64,000 nt of DNA from positions 1 to 64,000 of the forward strand of contig JALHNT010000024.1 in NCBI GenBank assembly GCA_022843385.1, given 5' to 3'. This stretch comes from Anaerolineae bacterium. Its GTDB lineage: Bacteria; Chloroflexota; Anaerolineae; Aggregatilineales; Phototrophicaceae. A program made the position numbers and the translations under genes. This document shows, piece after piece, positions 24,681 to 33,460 of this stretch (within the stretch, counting starts at the first letter, position 1; each line of letters begins with the position of its first letter). The notes below the pieces were generated by a model, which was not told the origin of the DNA, did no database searches, and saw only the letters and a program-made list of their open reading frames with translations.

Positions 24681-25190
24681 TTAATCCCGCAGGTTGAAAA
24701 AGGGGCGCTCGCCGCGTCTGGGTTGATCGAGCTGATCTTCGACCAGCAGGGCGAATGAGCCGCGAAAGGCGTAGAGCAGCAGCAGCAACAGGATGCCGAC
24801 CAGCCCGCCCAGTTGCAGCAGGAAATACCCCACTCCCGGCGTGGTCGCCAGCAGGGTGAAGGCGCAGACACCCAGCCGGTCTACCGTCGCCAGAGTCCCC
24901 ACCGCCCAGCGCCGTGTATCGAGGAAGCTGCGAATCAACCCGTCCTGCAAACTCTCCCGGCGGTTCAACTGATACTGCCGCCGCGCCTGACGAAAGCGCC
25001 GCGCGGTGATGACCAGGGCGAAGGGCAGTCGCAGCAGCGTCCGGCAGAGATACAGATAGCCCCACAACTGCAACAGGCTGATCAGCAGCGTCAGCCCGCT
25101 GGCATCATTCAGCGGAAGGGGGCGACCCAACCCAATGGCAGCGAAGGCCAGCATCAAGGCGACCGCCGCCAGCGTCGTCGCATCCGGCAT
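24681..25190 (-). CDS. Membrane protein, unknown
   Basis: This 169-residue protein has hydrophobic helices near residues 5-22, 30-60 and 110-140 (LLQLGGLVGILLLLLLYAF), with a positively charged middle (RRFRQARRQYQLNRRE). It starts in a TGAATG junction directly after the upstream gene, so the two are co-translated. No family recognised. Confidence 0.68.
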   Translation of the reverse strand: MPDATTLAAVALMLAFAAIGLGRPLPLNDASGLTLLISLLQLWGYLYLCRTLLRLPFALVITARRFRQARRQYQLNRRESLQDGLIRSFLDTRRWAVGTLATVDRLGVCAFTLLATTPGVGYFLLQLGGLVGILLLLLLYAFRGSFALLVEDQLDQPRRGERPFFNLRD

Positions 25191-25841
25191 TCAGCAGATC
25201 ACCCGGCCAGGGAATAACTGGTCGTAACGCCACAGCGGGATGTAACCGCGCCAGGGCAGCAGCGTTGAAGTCGAGTTTTCTTCGGTCGCCAGTTCGGCGC
25301 GGGCTACGGAATTGGTGGCGACGGCCCGCCGGCTGAGGCTGATGAACAGCAGTGGATTATGCGGTGAGAGATGGGTATCACAGATTTCCGAGCGCAGCAC
25401 CGCCAGCACCTCGCCATTGGCATAGCTGACCATCGACACCAGCGGGATGAAGCCATCCGGCCGCCCCATATCCTCCACCAGATGCCCCAGCAGCGCCCCA
25501 TCACAGACGTGCAGCGTGATCTCGGACACGGTCGGGCTGAACTGACGCACCCGCGCCAGCCCGACCTCGCACACCGCCACCTGGCTGTTGCGATAGGCCA
25601 GCGTCCCCGGAATCGAGGTCAGGTTCGAATCGAGTTGGGCATATCCCAGATCGCGCAGGATGACATCAGCATCCTGCACCTTCGTCTCGCCGGGGGTGAT
25701 GCCATTCCAGCAGGGCAGGTGACAATCCTCGGTCATCTGCAACTGGCTGCTGCCCGCCACCTGCCCCAGCCACAGGGCGAACAGCGTCAGCGTCGTCAGG
25801 GTGCCGCTCAACAAACTATGAAAGAGCAGGATCTTTTTCAT
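25191..25841 (-). CDS. Membrane-anchored or exported protein, unknown
   Basis: This protein of about 216 residues has an N-terminal hydrophobic segment (ILLFHSLLSGTLTTLTLFAL) and the motif CHLPCWNGITPGET followed by DADVILRDLGY; this P-C-W-x-G-I-x-P-G segment recurs in uncharacterised proteins, in my recollection mainly from Chloroflexota. ATG 25841 lies within the 3' part of no other gene frame but overlaps the rRNA methyltransferase gene end, so the three genes from 26598 to 24681 form one leftward unit. Confidence 0.68.
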   Translation of the reverse strand: MKKILLFHSLLSGTLTTLTLFALWLGQVAGSSQLQMTEDCHLPCWNGITPGETKVQDADVILRDLGYAQLDSNLTSIPGTLAYRNSQVAVCEVGLARVRQFSPTVSEITLHVCDGALLGHLVEDMGRPDGFIPLVSMVSYANGEVLAVLRSEICDTHLSPHNPLLFISLSRRAVATNSVARAELATEENSTSTLLPWRGYIPLWRYDQLFPGRVIC

Positions 25842-26598
25842 AAGCCCGTTTTGCCTCAAACAAGAGTATTCCGGCGGCCACGGCGGCGTTCAGCGACTCG
25901 GTCGCGGCGGCCATCGGGATGCGGATGCGTTGCCCTGCCAGCCGATGCGCCTCGTCTCCCGCGCCGTGCGCCTCGCTGCCGACGATCAACCCCCAGCGCC
26001 CGCGCCAATCCACTTCATCATACCGCGCTTCGCCTTCGCCCGCCGCCAGATAGAGCATCATCCCGCTGCAAACCTGCGCGATGGTCGGCCAGTCCATCTC
26101 GGCCAGCGCCACGCGGAAGTGCGCCCCCATGCCACCCCGCAGCACCTTCGGATTATACGGATCGGCGCAGGTCGGTGACAGCAGCACCCCATCCACCCCG
26201 GCAGCCGCCGCCGTCCGCAGGATCGTCCCCAGATTGCCCGGATCGCGGATGGCATCCAGGATCAGCGCGTGATGCAGCACCGGTGGCAGGGCGGCAGACG
26301 GGCGCTCAAACACCCCCAGGATGCCCTGCGGCTGCTCGGTGTCGCTCATGTGGCGCATGACGGCCTCGCTGACTGGTGTGACTTCGACCCCCGCCTGACT
26401 CAGCCGCGCCAGCAGCAGCTCGTCATTCCACCCGGCGGTCGCCCAGACCCAGCCGGGGATATAGCCGGCCCGCAGCGCATCGCCCAGCAGCCGGCTCCCT
26501 TCCAGCACGATCTTATCGGCTTTGCGCCGGGTGCGCCCGTTGGTTTGCAGCGCCTTCACCCATTTGACTTTTTCATTCTGCGGGCTGGTAATCATCAC
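25816..26598 (-). CDS. TrmH-family RNA 2'-O-methyltransferase
   Basis: This 260-residue SPOUT enzyme has an N-terminal substrate-binding domain (VLEGSRLLGDALRAG) and the catalytic knot: DAIRDPGNLGTILRTA, LIVGSEAHG and IPMAAATESLNAAVAAGILL. Such enzymes use SAM to methylate ribose 2'-OH in rRNA or tRNA. The target nucleoside is not inferable. It may start at 26598 or the adjacent Met. Confidence 0.93.
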   Translation of the reverse strand: MMITSPQNEKVKWVKALQTNGRTRRKADKIVLEGSRLLGDALRAGYIPGWVWATAGWNDELLLARLSQAGVEVTPVSEAVMRHMSDTEQPQGILGVFERPSAALPPVLHHALILDAIRDPGNLGTILRTAAAAGVDGVLLSPTCADPYNPKVLRGGMGAHFRVALAEMDWPTIAQVCSGMMLYLAAGEGEARYDEVDWRGRWGLIVGSEAHGAGDEAHRLAGQRIRIPMAAATESLNAAVAAGILLFEAKRAYEKDPALS

Positions 26599-26666
26599 CC
26601 ATTCACTTTCGCAATTCGTGGAACAATTCTATACTCAACGTGGATTTTGAAACACACCAACACATC

Positions 26667-27686
26667 ATGATGACTGAAAAACAACTCTTGCTGGCTCGAA
26701 TGGCGGCTCACCGCGCCCGCGTCCTGCGCGACCTGATCGGCGTCGATGAGGCGTCGTTCACCCAGGTTCGCATCTACGGCGACTGGAACATGGCGATGCT
26801 GCTGGCGCATCTGGGTGAATATGATGGCTTCTATGCCCAGGCGGTGCTGGCCGCGCTCGATGGCGACCTAGCGGCGCATGGGCTGGATTACACGCCCATC
26901 CGCGACCATCTGGTGCCGGATCGCGTCGGCGACTGGTCGCTGGAAGAGTCGGTGGATTTCATGCTGCGGGCGCGGGCGAATTATGTTCAGACGCTCGCTC
27001 CGGTCAGCGAAGATGACCTGCGCCGCAAGCAGCGCTTCAACTGGACCTTTGGCAACAAGACCGGTAAAAGCACCAAGTCGATCTATACCTGGACGCGCGA
27101 ACGCTTCCTGCATGACGCAGGCCATCATGAAGATGTGCGCGAGTGGATGAAGAAGGCCACCCGCCAGGATAATGCCGGCCCGCGCAGTGTGATGAGCGCC
27201 GCCCTCCAGGCCGCCAGCGACGACTTCTGGTTCAGCGCCGCGCTGCTGGATGACGCCGAACGGGATAAGCGCCCGGTCTGTGGTCACTGGACGCTCAAGG
27301 ATGTGGTCGGACATCTGGCTGATTGTGATGCCTACTACAGCCATGCTATCGGCCTGCTGCTGGACGAGAACCCCGAACCGCTTGAGCTGAACGACAATGA
27401 AGATCAGAACGAAAAATGGGTCAAAGCCCGCGCCCGACAATCGTTTGAGCGGGTGAAGACCGACGCCCTCAGCGCCCGTCAGACCCTGCTCGATAAGCTG
27501 GCGACGCTGGGCGAGGAAGAACTCTCCTTCCCCTTCATGGGCGAGGGCGTCCACTACCCCAACACCTATCACTGCTTCTGGTCGGCGCTGGAGCATTATC
27601 TCGATCATGCTGCCGTGCTGCGCCGCGAGCTGGGGGTGGCGATGCCCAAGTATCTGCTGCGCTTCAAAGGGCCGTATACCGATTGA
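26667..27686 (+). CDS. Tandem DinB-like protein
   Basis: This protein of about 339 residues has two DinB-type four-helix bundles. The first has MAMLLAHLGEYDGFY and LHDAGHHEDVREW; the second HWTLKDVVGHLADCDAYY and ALEHYLDHAAVLRREL. The His positions fit DinB metal sites in both. DinB proteins act as metal-dependent thiol transferases or hydrolases; activity here is unknown. The start is placed at ATG 26667; TATACT at 26630-26635 is a likely -10 box, arguing against the GTG at 26640. Confidence 0.8.
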   Translation: MMTEKQLLLARMAAHRARVLRDLIGVDEASFTQVRIYGDWNMAMLLAHLGEYDGFYAQAVLAALDGDLAAHGLDYTPIRDHLVPDRVGDWSLEESVDFMLRARANYVQTLAPVSEDDLRRKQRFNWTFGNKTGKSTKSIYTWTRERFLHDAGHHEDVREWMKKATRQDNAGPRSVMSAALQAASDDFWFSAALLDDAERDKRPVCGHWTLKDVVGHLADCDAYYSHAIGLLLDENPEPLELNDNEDQNEKWVKARARQSFERVKTDALSARQTLLDKLATLGEEELSFPFMGEGVHYPNTYHCFWSALEHYLDHAAVLRRELGVAMPKYLLRFKGPYTD

Positions 27687-27737
27687 GCGGAAACTTAACC
27701 CAGGCTAATTCAGGAGTGAAGTAGGATGCGATCATGC

Positions 27738-27870
27738 GCTGGGGGCTGAAGCCGCCCAGCTACCGTAAAGGCGGTAAGCGCACTAAAGGCGCTGCGGAAG
27801 GCAGACTAAGAATTCAGCCCCTTCAGTGGGCTTGCCAGAAAAGGTTAGCAGAGGGGTTAACCCCTCTGCG
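27738..27870. repeat. Cluster of palindromes between genes
   Basis: GCTGGG...CCCAGC, AGCGC...GCGCT and GGGGCTGAA/TTCAGCCCC can all pair, and 27848-27869 is a perfect 22-base palindrome (GCAGAGGGGTT and its complement). There is no T-run, so it is more like an interspersed structured repeat than a terminator. Confidence 0.5.
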
Positions 27871-27921
27871 GCGGACATCTGGATGAAAGTCGTAACGCTC
27901 GATTAATCCCGAAAGGCCATC

Positions 27922-28416
27922 ATGACCCCATCATCCCCCAAACCCTGGCACTACGCCGACTGGTCGCCGCTCGGCTGGCTGGAAACCGTCATCAAGGCCG
28001 TCGCCTTCATCATCGCCTTCATCGCCCTGGTCAATGCCCTGACCGGCGGAACCGCTGCCGCGCCGGTGGGCTGGGAGTGGGTCATCGTCATTCTGCTGGG
28101 GCTGCTGGCGCTGGGTCTGACCGCCGCCATCGTCGAGCGCTACAACCAGCGGGAAATCTTCGCTATGGGCTTCGTGCTGGTCAACGTCGTAGCGCACTGG
28201 GGCATGGTCTACAGCCTGCTCACCGTTCCGGGGCCGGGCGGTCTGTTCCTCCTCTTCGTCAGCCTGATGCTCATCGGCGATGTCGTCAAGCTGGTGTGGC
28301 TGCGCGTCAGCGGCTACAGCCAGGTCGGCGTCCCGGCCAGCGTCATGTACGGCCTGACGGGCTTCTACGCCGCCGGCTACCTCATCCTGGTCTTGCTCAC
28401 GCTGGCGGGGGTGTGA
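27922..28416 (+). CDS. Multi-helix membrane protein, unknown
   Basis: This 164-residue protein has about four or five membrane helices (AVAFIIAFIALVNALTGG, WVIVILLGLLALGLTAAIV, GLFLLFVSLMLIGDVVKLVW, FYAAGYLILVLLTLAGV). No family is recognised. Its last 42 bases are repeated 900 bases downstream (see repeat entries), evidence of a local rearrangement. Confidence 0.75.
   Translation: MTPSSPKPWHYADWSPLGWLETVIKAVAFIIAFIALVNALTGGTAAAPVGWEWVIVILLGLLALGLTAAIVERYNQREIFAMGFVLVNVVAHWGMVYSLLTVPGPGGLFLLFVSLMLIGDVVKLVWLRVSGYSQVGVPASVMYGLTGFYAAGYLILVLLTLAGV
28375..28416. repeat. Direct repeat copy 1 (end of membrane protein gene)
   Basis: These 42 bases recur at 29275-29316 with one mismatch, exactly 900 bases later. 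Copy 1 is coding; copy 2 is intergenic. Confidence 0.75.
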
Positions 28417-28469
28417 CCAATAAGATGCGGTTCATATCATTCAGCCATCGTCTTCATCCAGTGCTGCTG

Positions 28470-29216
28470 TCACGCATACTCAACCGCCAGCGCCGATACA
28501 TTCCTCCCATATTCCTCATCGGCCAGCCGGACCAGATATTCACAGGCCGCCTGTATAGGTAGGGTATGCAGGGTCGCATTCAGGAGTTCAGTGCGTTTAG
28601 TGGGAGACCATAAGGCTGCCAGTCCACTGCTGTACAGGAGAACCTGCGACTTCGGCTTAAGGGTCAGCGCAAAAGAATCAACTTCCAGATCTTCGCTCAT
28701 GCCTACCCCTCGCACGACGTAGTTTGAGGTTGTGATTTTCAGAAACTCGTCCCAGGTCATTAGATCCATTGCTAACATCGTATCGCACATACGGAGAGGT
28801 TGTGTGATCTGAGTGACTGCTGACTCTTCAATGACCAGTAAGGCTGTTGCTCCTACATGCGCCACAAATAGCTCTTGGTTTGTGACCACTGCTGCTGTCA
28901 GGCTGATATATGGACAGTCTTTGTCCTCCAACATACAGCGATTGGCATCCTGGAATGCTGCTACCAGATCGGCACACCAATCGACAGCCTGGCCGCATAA
29001 CCAGTTGGTGATGGCTTTAGCAGTGTGTTGCAGCAAGCACTTTGTAACAATCGGAATGGAGTTCACCTCACTTCCATAAGTATCCATGACGACGAACAAG
29101 CCCAGATCATCCATGCCTGAATCGGAACGCCGCGAAACCACCTGCGCCAGGAGTGCATCCGCATTTCGATCTCTTAAGTGCCCTGGGCGCGTCGCCAGAC
29201 CATAATTCAGTCGCAT
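28470..29216 (-). CDS. PP2C-like protein, probable pseudophosphatase
   Basis: This 248-residue protein has the PP2C phosphatase order of motifs: RDRNADALL, LFVVMDTYGSE (usual D-G-x-G-G), VGATALLVI (usual G-D-S-R), VLLYSSGL (usual S-D-G-L) and NVSALAVEY (usual D-N-x-T). Most Asp metal ligands are replaced, so it is unlikely to be an active phosphatase; it may bind phosphoproteins or nucleotides. Base composition is visibly less G+C-rich than its neighbours, and it is bracketed by direct repeats, so acquisition or rearrangement is possible. Confidence 0.7.
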   Translation of the reverse strand: MRLNYGLATRPGHLRDRNADALLAQVVSRRSDSGMDDLGLFVVMDTYGSEVNSIPIVTKCLLQHTAKAITNWLCGQAVDWCADLVAAFQDANRCMLEDKDCPYISLTAAVVTNQELFVAHVGATALLVIEESAVTQITQPLRMCDTMLAMDLMTWDEFLKITTSNYVVRGVGMSEDLEVDSFALTLKPKSQVLLYSSGLAALWSPTKRTELLNATLHTLPIQAACEYLVRLADEEYGRNVSALAVEYA

Positions 29217-29226
29217 AGCAAAATGC

Positions 29227-29253
29227 CTCCCTCAACCTCGATTATTCTCAACC
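29227..29253. repeat. 27-bp direct repeat, copy 1
   Basis: CTCCCTCAACCTCGATT and the following ten bases recur at 30832-30858 with one mismatch. Copy 2 follows a GGGTTCGAATC sequence, like the 3' end of a tRNA gene. Confidence 0.6.
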
Positions 29254-29274
29254 ATATACCAACTCTGTGCCGGC

Positions 29275-29316
29275 GGCTACCTCATCCTGGTCTTGCTCAC
29301 GTTGGCGGGGGTGTGA
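29275..29316. repeat. Direct repeat copy 2
   Basis: Near-identical to 28375-28416; see that entry. Confidence 0.75.
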
Positions 29317-29403
29317 GAATATGTCCCTCTCTGCCAGAATGAACAAAACCACTTCGCGCTGCCATTTAGAGTAGACTTGAAGGCGAATGAAGGATGAAAA
29401 GCG

Positions 29404-29961
29404 ATGAAGTCCTATCTGATCCTGTTGCGCGGCGTTAATGTCGGTGGCAAAAACAAGGTGCCGATGGCAGATTTGCGACAATGCCTGGAAGAACTAGGGT
29501 TCTCCGATGTTTCAACCTATATTGCCAGCGGTAACGCCTTGCTCAAGTCCAACCAGTCCGCCAGCACAATAAAATCTCAGGTTGAAGCGGCTCTGCCCCA
29601 GCGCTTCAATCTGGATAGCGAGCTGATCAAAGTCCTGGTCTTGACACACCAGCAGCTCCAGGCGGTCATCGATCAGAAACCCGCAGGCTTCGGTGATGAG
29701 CCAGACACCTATCACAGCGATGCCATCTTTCTCATCAGCCTGGACGCGGCTGAGGCCATGCCGGTCTTCGACCCCAGAGCGGGAGTCGATTCCATCTGGC
29801 CGGGTGATGGCGTGATCTACTCACAACGACTCAGCGCTCAACGCACCAAAAGCCGGTTGGGCAAAATTGTTGGCACGCTTCCCTACAAGGACATGACCAT
29901 CCGCAGTTGGAGCACCACCACAAAATTATTGGAACTCCTGAGCCAAATGGAGGCCGAATGA
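29404..29961 (+). CDS. DUF1697 protein
   Basis: This 185-residue protein has the DUF1697 opening YLILLRGVNVGGKNKVPMA and later YIASGNALLKS, and ends with WSTTTKLLELL. The family is widespread and uncharacterised; all hallmark segments and normal length are present. GAAGGATG upstream of ATG 29404 fits a ribosome site. Confidence 0.92.
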   Translation: MKSYLILLRGVNVGGKNKVPMADLRQCLEELGFSDVSTYIASGNALLKSNQSASTIKSQVEAALPQRFNLDSELIKVLVLTHQQLQAVIDQKPAGFGDEPDTYHSDAIFLISLDAAEAMPVFDPRAGVDSIWPGDGVIYSQRLSAQRTKSRLGKIVGTLPYKDMTIRSWSTTTKLLELLSQMEAE

Positions 29962-30041
29962 CCACCTCGGAGGAATAACCATCGGGCGGCCAGGGGGTTA
30001 TAAGGTGTAACCATGCACAGATGTTTGTCCGATGGAGGAGC

Positions 30042-30725
30042 ATGACCAACCCTAACCTGAACCTCTCTACCCGATACCGTGCTGCCGCGCTGATGCTGGT
30101 GTTCATACTGCTTGGCACTGGCCTCATCTTCTTTACCTATGTCAACGCACTGCAAAACTTCATGCTGCCGCACTATCGACCGGGCGAAGCATTCGTGCTG
30201 GCGGGCAGTGGTGTAGCCGGGGTAGCGCTCGGTGGGGCGCTGCTAGCGGCGGCGCTGGCGCTCATGATCGGGTTGCTGCGCCCCAACTTCGGGCGGCAGG
30301 AGATCATCAGGCTGATGGGTGCCTGGGCGTTGACTAATGCGGTGTGTATGGCGCTGGCGCTGGGGCTGGCGCTGCTGTTGGGGCGCAGCCCGCGTGGGGG
30401 CATCAGCAGGGGGGTATCGGTATTGGTGCTGGTGATGCCGCTGGTCTTTATCGCGGTGGGTGCCGCGATCGCGATGCACACGCTGCGTCGTTGCGATCCG
30501 CCGCTGGTGCTCAGGCGCAAGGCGTGGCAGGTGGGGTGCAGTTGGGTCGGCCTGATGGTGGCCGTTCCAGTTGTGTGCTTCTCGCTGATCAGCTTTCTGG
30601 CACCCGGCGATATTGGCCTGGGGCTGGTCGTGTACTGGGCGATGGCCGCGCCATTCGTAGTAATCCTGACCGCCTACCTCTGTCATTGGGTGCTGCGCCG
30701 TTCGATACAAGCGGCCGCCAACTAA
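30042..30725 (+). CDS. Polytopic membrane protein, unknown
   Basis: This protein of about 227 residues has about six hydrophobic segments (ALMLVFILLGTGLIFFTYV, VAGVALGGALLAAALALMIG, GVSVLVLVMPLVFIAVGAAI and others). ATG 30042 follows GGAGGAGC. No family or motif recognised. Confidence 0.7.
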   Translation: MTNPNLNLSTRYRAAALMLVFILLGTGLIFFTYVNALQNFMLPHYRPGEAFVLAGSGVAGVALGGALLAAALALMIGLLRPNFGRQEIIRLMGAWALTNAVCMALALGLALLLGRSPRGGISRGVSVLVLVMPLVFIAVGAAIAMHTLRRCDPPLVLRRKAWQVGCSWVGLMVAVPVVCFSLISFLAPGDIGLGLVVYWAMAAPFVVILTAYLCHWVLRRSIQAAAN

Positions 30726-30831
30726 CGCATAACGATAGGAGTTGATGGACACGCGGTTCAAAGTTGACTCCCAGCAATCAAGTCACATCATTATCCCGCC
30801 AGGCGAAATGAAGTGCTGGGTTCGAATCTTG

Positions 30832-30858
30832 CTCCCTCAACCTCGATTTTTCTCAACC
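30832..30858. repeat. 27-bp direct repeat, copy 2, at tRNA-like end
   Basis: Matches 29227-29253 except for one base. The sequence before it (GGGTTCGAATCTTG) resembles a tRNA T-loop, but the 5' part of a tRNA is not present. Confidence 0.55.
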
Positions 30859-30993
30859 CTTTTCTAACCCCCCGCCGACAGCATTAACCTTTGCGCTCCC
30901 GCAAAATGGTTAGCGCTGACTCGCCTTAAGTCGTACCAAAAAGTTTACCAAAAGTTCACCCATAACGGGGGGAATTCCGGTAGTCTGGGTGTA

Positions 30994-31014
30994 GGGGCGA
31001 TTCGCGAACCGCCC
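30994..31014. repeat. Palindromic repeat, GTAGGGGCG-type
   Basis: GGGCG-A-TTCGCGAA-C-CGCCC is almost perfectly self-complementary and is preceded by GTAG, resembling the repeat at 17485. Confidence 0.55.
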
Positions 31015-31500
31015 AACTCACTCAAGTCCGGTGCATTGGCAGCGCTGCCACAAATAGCCTGCCGCCGCCACAGGGTGGTCGTCAGTTATCAGTCGTTAGT
31101 CAACAGAGGAAAGACTCATGACTGGTCACTCGTTACTCGTTCCTGACCGAAATGTTCACAAAATTCACTTTTGACTTTGACGACTTTGACGACTTTTTGA
31201 GTGGAAAGTGTTGAGTGCTAAGTGGAAAGTCAAAGACTCTGCTTTCGCTCTGTGTTCTCCACGCCTCTGTGGTCAAGTCTTCTTCTTGGCGTACATGGCG
31301 TGTTGGCGGTGAATTCTTCTGTCTGTCCGACGACGACGACGACACAAAAAGGAGGTCTGATAGGTGCAACGCTGGCAGCGTTTGAGGGAAAATGATGGCT
31401 GAAAACTGATGACTCGTCGCTTCAATCAGCAAAATCAGCAGCAAATCGAGGTATCGTCAATCAGCAGCACACGCGCTTGCGTTTAACTATCGACTGATGA

Positions 31501-32568
31501 CTAACCCGCCGCATCACCCATTTGTCGATACTCCCCAATGGCATGGGGGGCGAAGATGCCCTTATCGGTGACGATGGTGCTGATGAGGTGCGGCGGTGTG
31601 ATGTCAAACGCCGGGTAATAGCCTTCAATGCCGTGAATGGCTGTGCGTACCGTGCCATCTTCACCTTTGGCATAAAAGATTTCATCCGGCTTGCGCCACT
31701 CAATCGGGATGTCGCGACCCGTCGCGGTCTGTGGATCAGGTCCATCGTATCCCAGCACATAAAACGGCTTGCCGAAATGATGGGCGGCGATGGCGTGTTG
31801 CAGCGTGCCGATCTTGTTGGTGATGTGACCATCCAGCGTGATGCGATCCGCCGCGCAGATGAACTTATCCAGCTTGCCCTCGCTCATCAGATGCGCCGAC
31901 ATGCCATCGGTGATGAGCTTGAACGGGATGCCCATCTCCTGGGCGCTGGCGGCAGTCAGGCGCGCTCCCTGGAAGTAAGGACGGGTTTCACAGCCGACCA
32001 GCGTCACCTGCTTGCCCTGTTCTTTGGCTGTCCACAGCATCCAGCATAGCGCTGCTCCGGCGATGCAGTGTGTCAGAATCTGGTCGCCATCACTGAGTAG
32101 CCGTGCGGCGTGTTGACCGCAACGCCGGCTGACCGTGTTGCCCCGCTCAATCTCGCTGTTGACGAAATCCAGCGTTGGCTGAAATGGCTCCCGTCCTTCG
32201 CGTAGCGCCTCATGAGCCACTGCCAGCGCCGCCGGGATGAGGTGATTCAGGTCATCGGCGGTCGGTCGGGTCGCCAGCAGCCGTTTGGCGACCTGCTCCA
32301 GATAGACGGCCTGGCGCGTGGTCGAAGCCTCCAGGTCGCGCGCCGCCATCGCCAGTCCCAACCCGGCCACGTAGGCCAGCGGTGGGCCGCCCTGCACCGT
32401 CATGTCCTCGATGGCACGAGCCACTTCCTCGACCGTGCGCAGAGTGACGAACTCGGTCTGGAACGGATAGGTGCGCCGGTTCAGCACCACGACAGCGCCT
32501 TGCTCCTCGTCATAACGCAGCGTCTTGAAGCGATCAGCCAGCAGTGCCGGCGGTGTGGTGTAGGTCAT
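31501..32568 (-). CDS. MtnA-family aldose-phosphate isomerase (methylthioribose-1-phosphate isomerase-like)
   Basis: This 355-residue protein has the MtnA/eIF2B-like fold with ILTHCIAGAALCW (catalytic Cys; the usual Asn after it is Ile), ETRPYFQGARLTA and AADRITLDGHITNKIGT (catalytic Asp). In methylthioadenosine salvage it converts methylthioribose-1-phosphate to methylthioribulose-1-phosphate; related enzymes isomerise ribose-1,5-bisphosphate. The Cys-Ile change and the MTA-deaminase-like gene at 34803 are relevant to its role. Function at family level is secure, substrate less so. Confidence 0.88.
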   Translation of the reverse strand: MTYTTPPALLADRFKTLRYDEEQGAVVVLNRRTYPFQTEFVTLRTVEEVARAIEDMTVQGGPPLAYVAGLGLAMAARDLEASTTRQAVYLEQVAKRLLATRPTADDLNHLIPAALAVAHEALREGREPFQPTLDFVNSEIERGNTVSRRCGQHAARLLSDGDQILTHCIAGAALCWMLWTAKEQGKQVTLVGCETRPYFQGARLTAASAQEMGIPFKLITDGMSAHLMSEGKLDKFICAADRITLDGHITNKIGTLQHAIAAHHFGKPFYVLGYDGPDPQTATGRDIPIEWRKPDEIFYAKGEDGTVRTAIHGIEGYYPAFDITPPHLISTIVTDKGIFAPHAIGEYRQMGDAAG

Positions 32569-32691
32569 GATTGGTTATCCCTGTACTGTCAGCCTGATCG
32601 GACGCACTCTTCGGCGTCCCGGTCGCTCGCCTGGAACGAATAACTCCTTCAGATAGCATACGGGGAGAATGTGAGCGCAGGGTGAGATGGT

Positions 32692-33363
32692 CTACTGGCT
32701 GATGAAAGCTGCCACGATCTCACCGACTCGCTTGGCGCTTTCCGGCATCAGGTGCAACCCATCGAAGGTATAAGTGAAACCCCCGCGCACCCGCTCCGCC
32801 TCATAATCATTCCAACCGGAGGCAATCCGTTGGCCGATCAGTTGGATGGCTTTCAGGTCGAGCGGCGGGCGTTCCGGCACACTCTTGGGGGCGAGGATGC
32901 TCATCAGATCGAGGGTAGGGACATTGAAGCGTTCACAGATTTCCGCGAGGATGCTGTTGTACTGCTGGGCAGCGGTCACTGTCGCCGGGTTGTATTCCAT
33001 CGGTGTCAGACCTACCCACACCAGGCTGTTCGCCAGTTGAATCCGTGCCAGCAGATCGCGGCTGAACAAGGTGAACATCTCCGGTGTGACCAGACCCAGC
33101 GGGACGCGCATGGCTCGTTCATAGAAGCGGCGGGTTTCTGGCTGGCTATAGGAGATCGCATCATTGCCACCGCCGAGGATGAACACACCATCAGGCTGAT
33201 GAGCCAGAACGGTGTCCAGCCGATCCAGCAGGTTCATCATGGTGTTGCCATTTTGACCTGCATTGATGATGGTATAGTCAACCAGGCGAGCAGCTACTTC
33301 GGCGACGAAGTTACCGCCATAGCTGCCCTCCACCAGGCTGTTTCCTAGAAAAACGACCTTCAT
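32692..33363 (-). CDS. SGNH/GDSL hydrolase
   Basis: This protein of about 223 residues has KVVFLGNSLVEGSYGGN (block I, GNSL in place of GDSL with Ser retained), GGGNDAIS (block III, Asn) and FDGLHLMP (block V, Asp-x-x-His), so a serine esterase activity is plausible. A TAGAAT box lies seven bases before ATG 33363, so the mRNA may be leaderless. It is divergent from the TIR-Macro gene. Confidence 0.88.
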   Translation of the reverse strand: MKVVFLGNSLVEGSYGGNFVAEVAARLVDYTIINAGQNGNTMMNLLDRLDTVLAHQPDGVFILGGGNDAISYSQPETRRFYERAMRVPLGLVTPEMFTLFSRDLLARIQLANSLVWVGLTPMEYNPATVTAAQQYNSILAEICERFNVPTLDLMSILAPKSVPERPPLDLKAIQLIGQRIASGWNDYEAERVRGGFTYTFDGLHLMPESAKRVGEIVAAFISQ

Positions 33364-33460
33364 AATTTTCATTCTAACATGACTATATAAATTCAGCGAT
33401 AAATTCTTTATGGGTTAAAATAGAATTTGACGCAGCACTTTGCACAAAAGGAAACATGGC

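Larger units (their letters stand above)
30726..31500. other. Long non-coding, repeat-rich region
   Basis: I see no convincing gene. It contains the tRNA-3'-end-like GGGTTCGAATC at 30819-30829 joined to a 27-bp repeat copy (30832-30858), a palindrome at 30994-31014, and short low-complexity runs (GACTTTGACGACTTTGACGA; GACGACGACGACGACAC). An ORF on the minus strand here is mostly composed of such runs and is rejected. Confidence 0.55.

Noticed and set aside
30800..30845. A tRNA gene
   Set aside because: Only a T-loop-like segment is present; the flanking stem does not pair and no acceptor, D or anticodon arm precedes it.
31133..31444. A 103-residue minus-strand open frame
   Set aside because: It consists largely of low-complexity intergenic repeat DNA (SSSSS, KSSKSSKS) and has no ribosome site or family resemblance.
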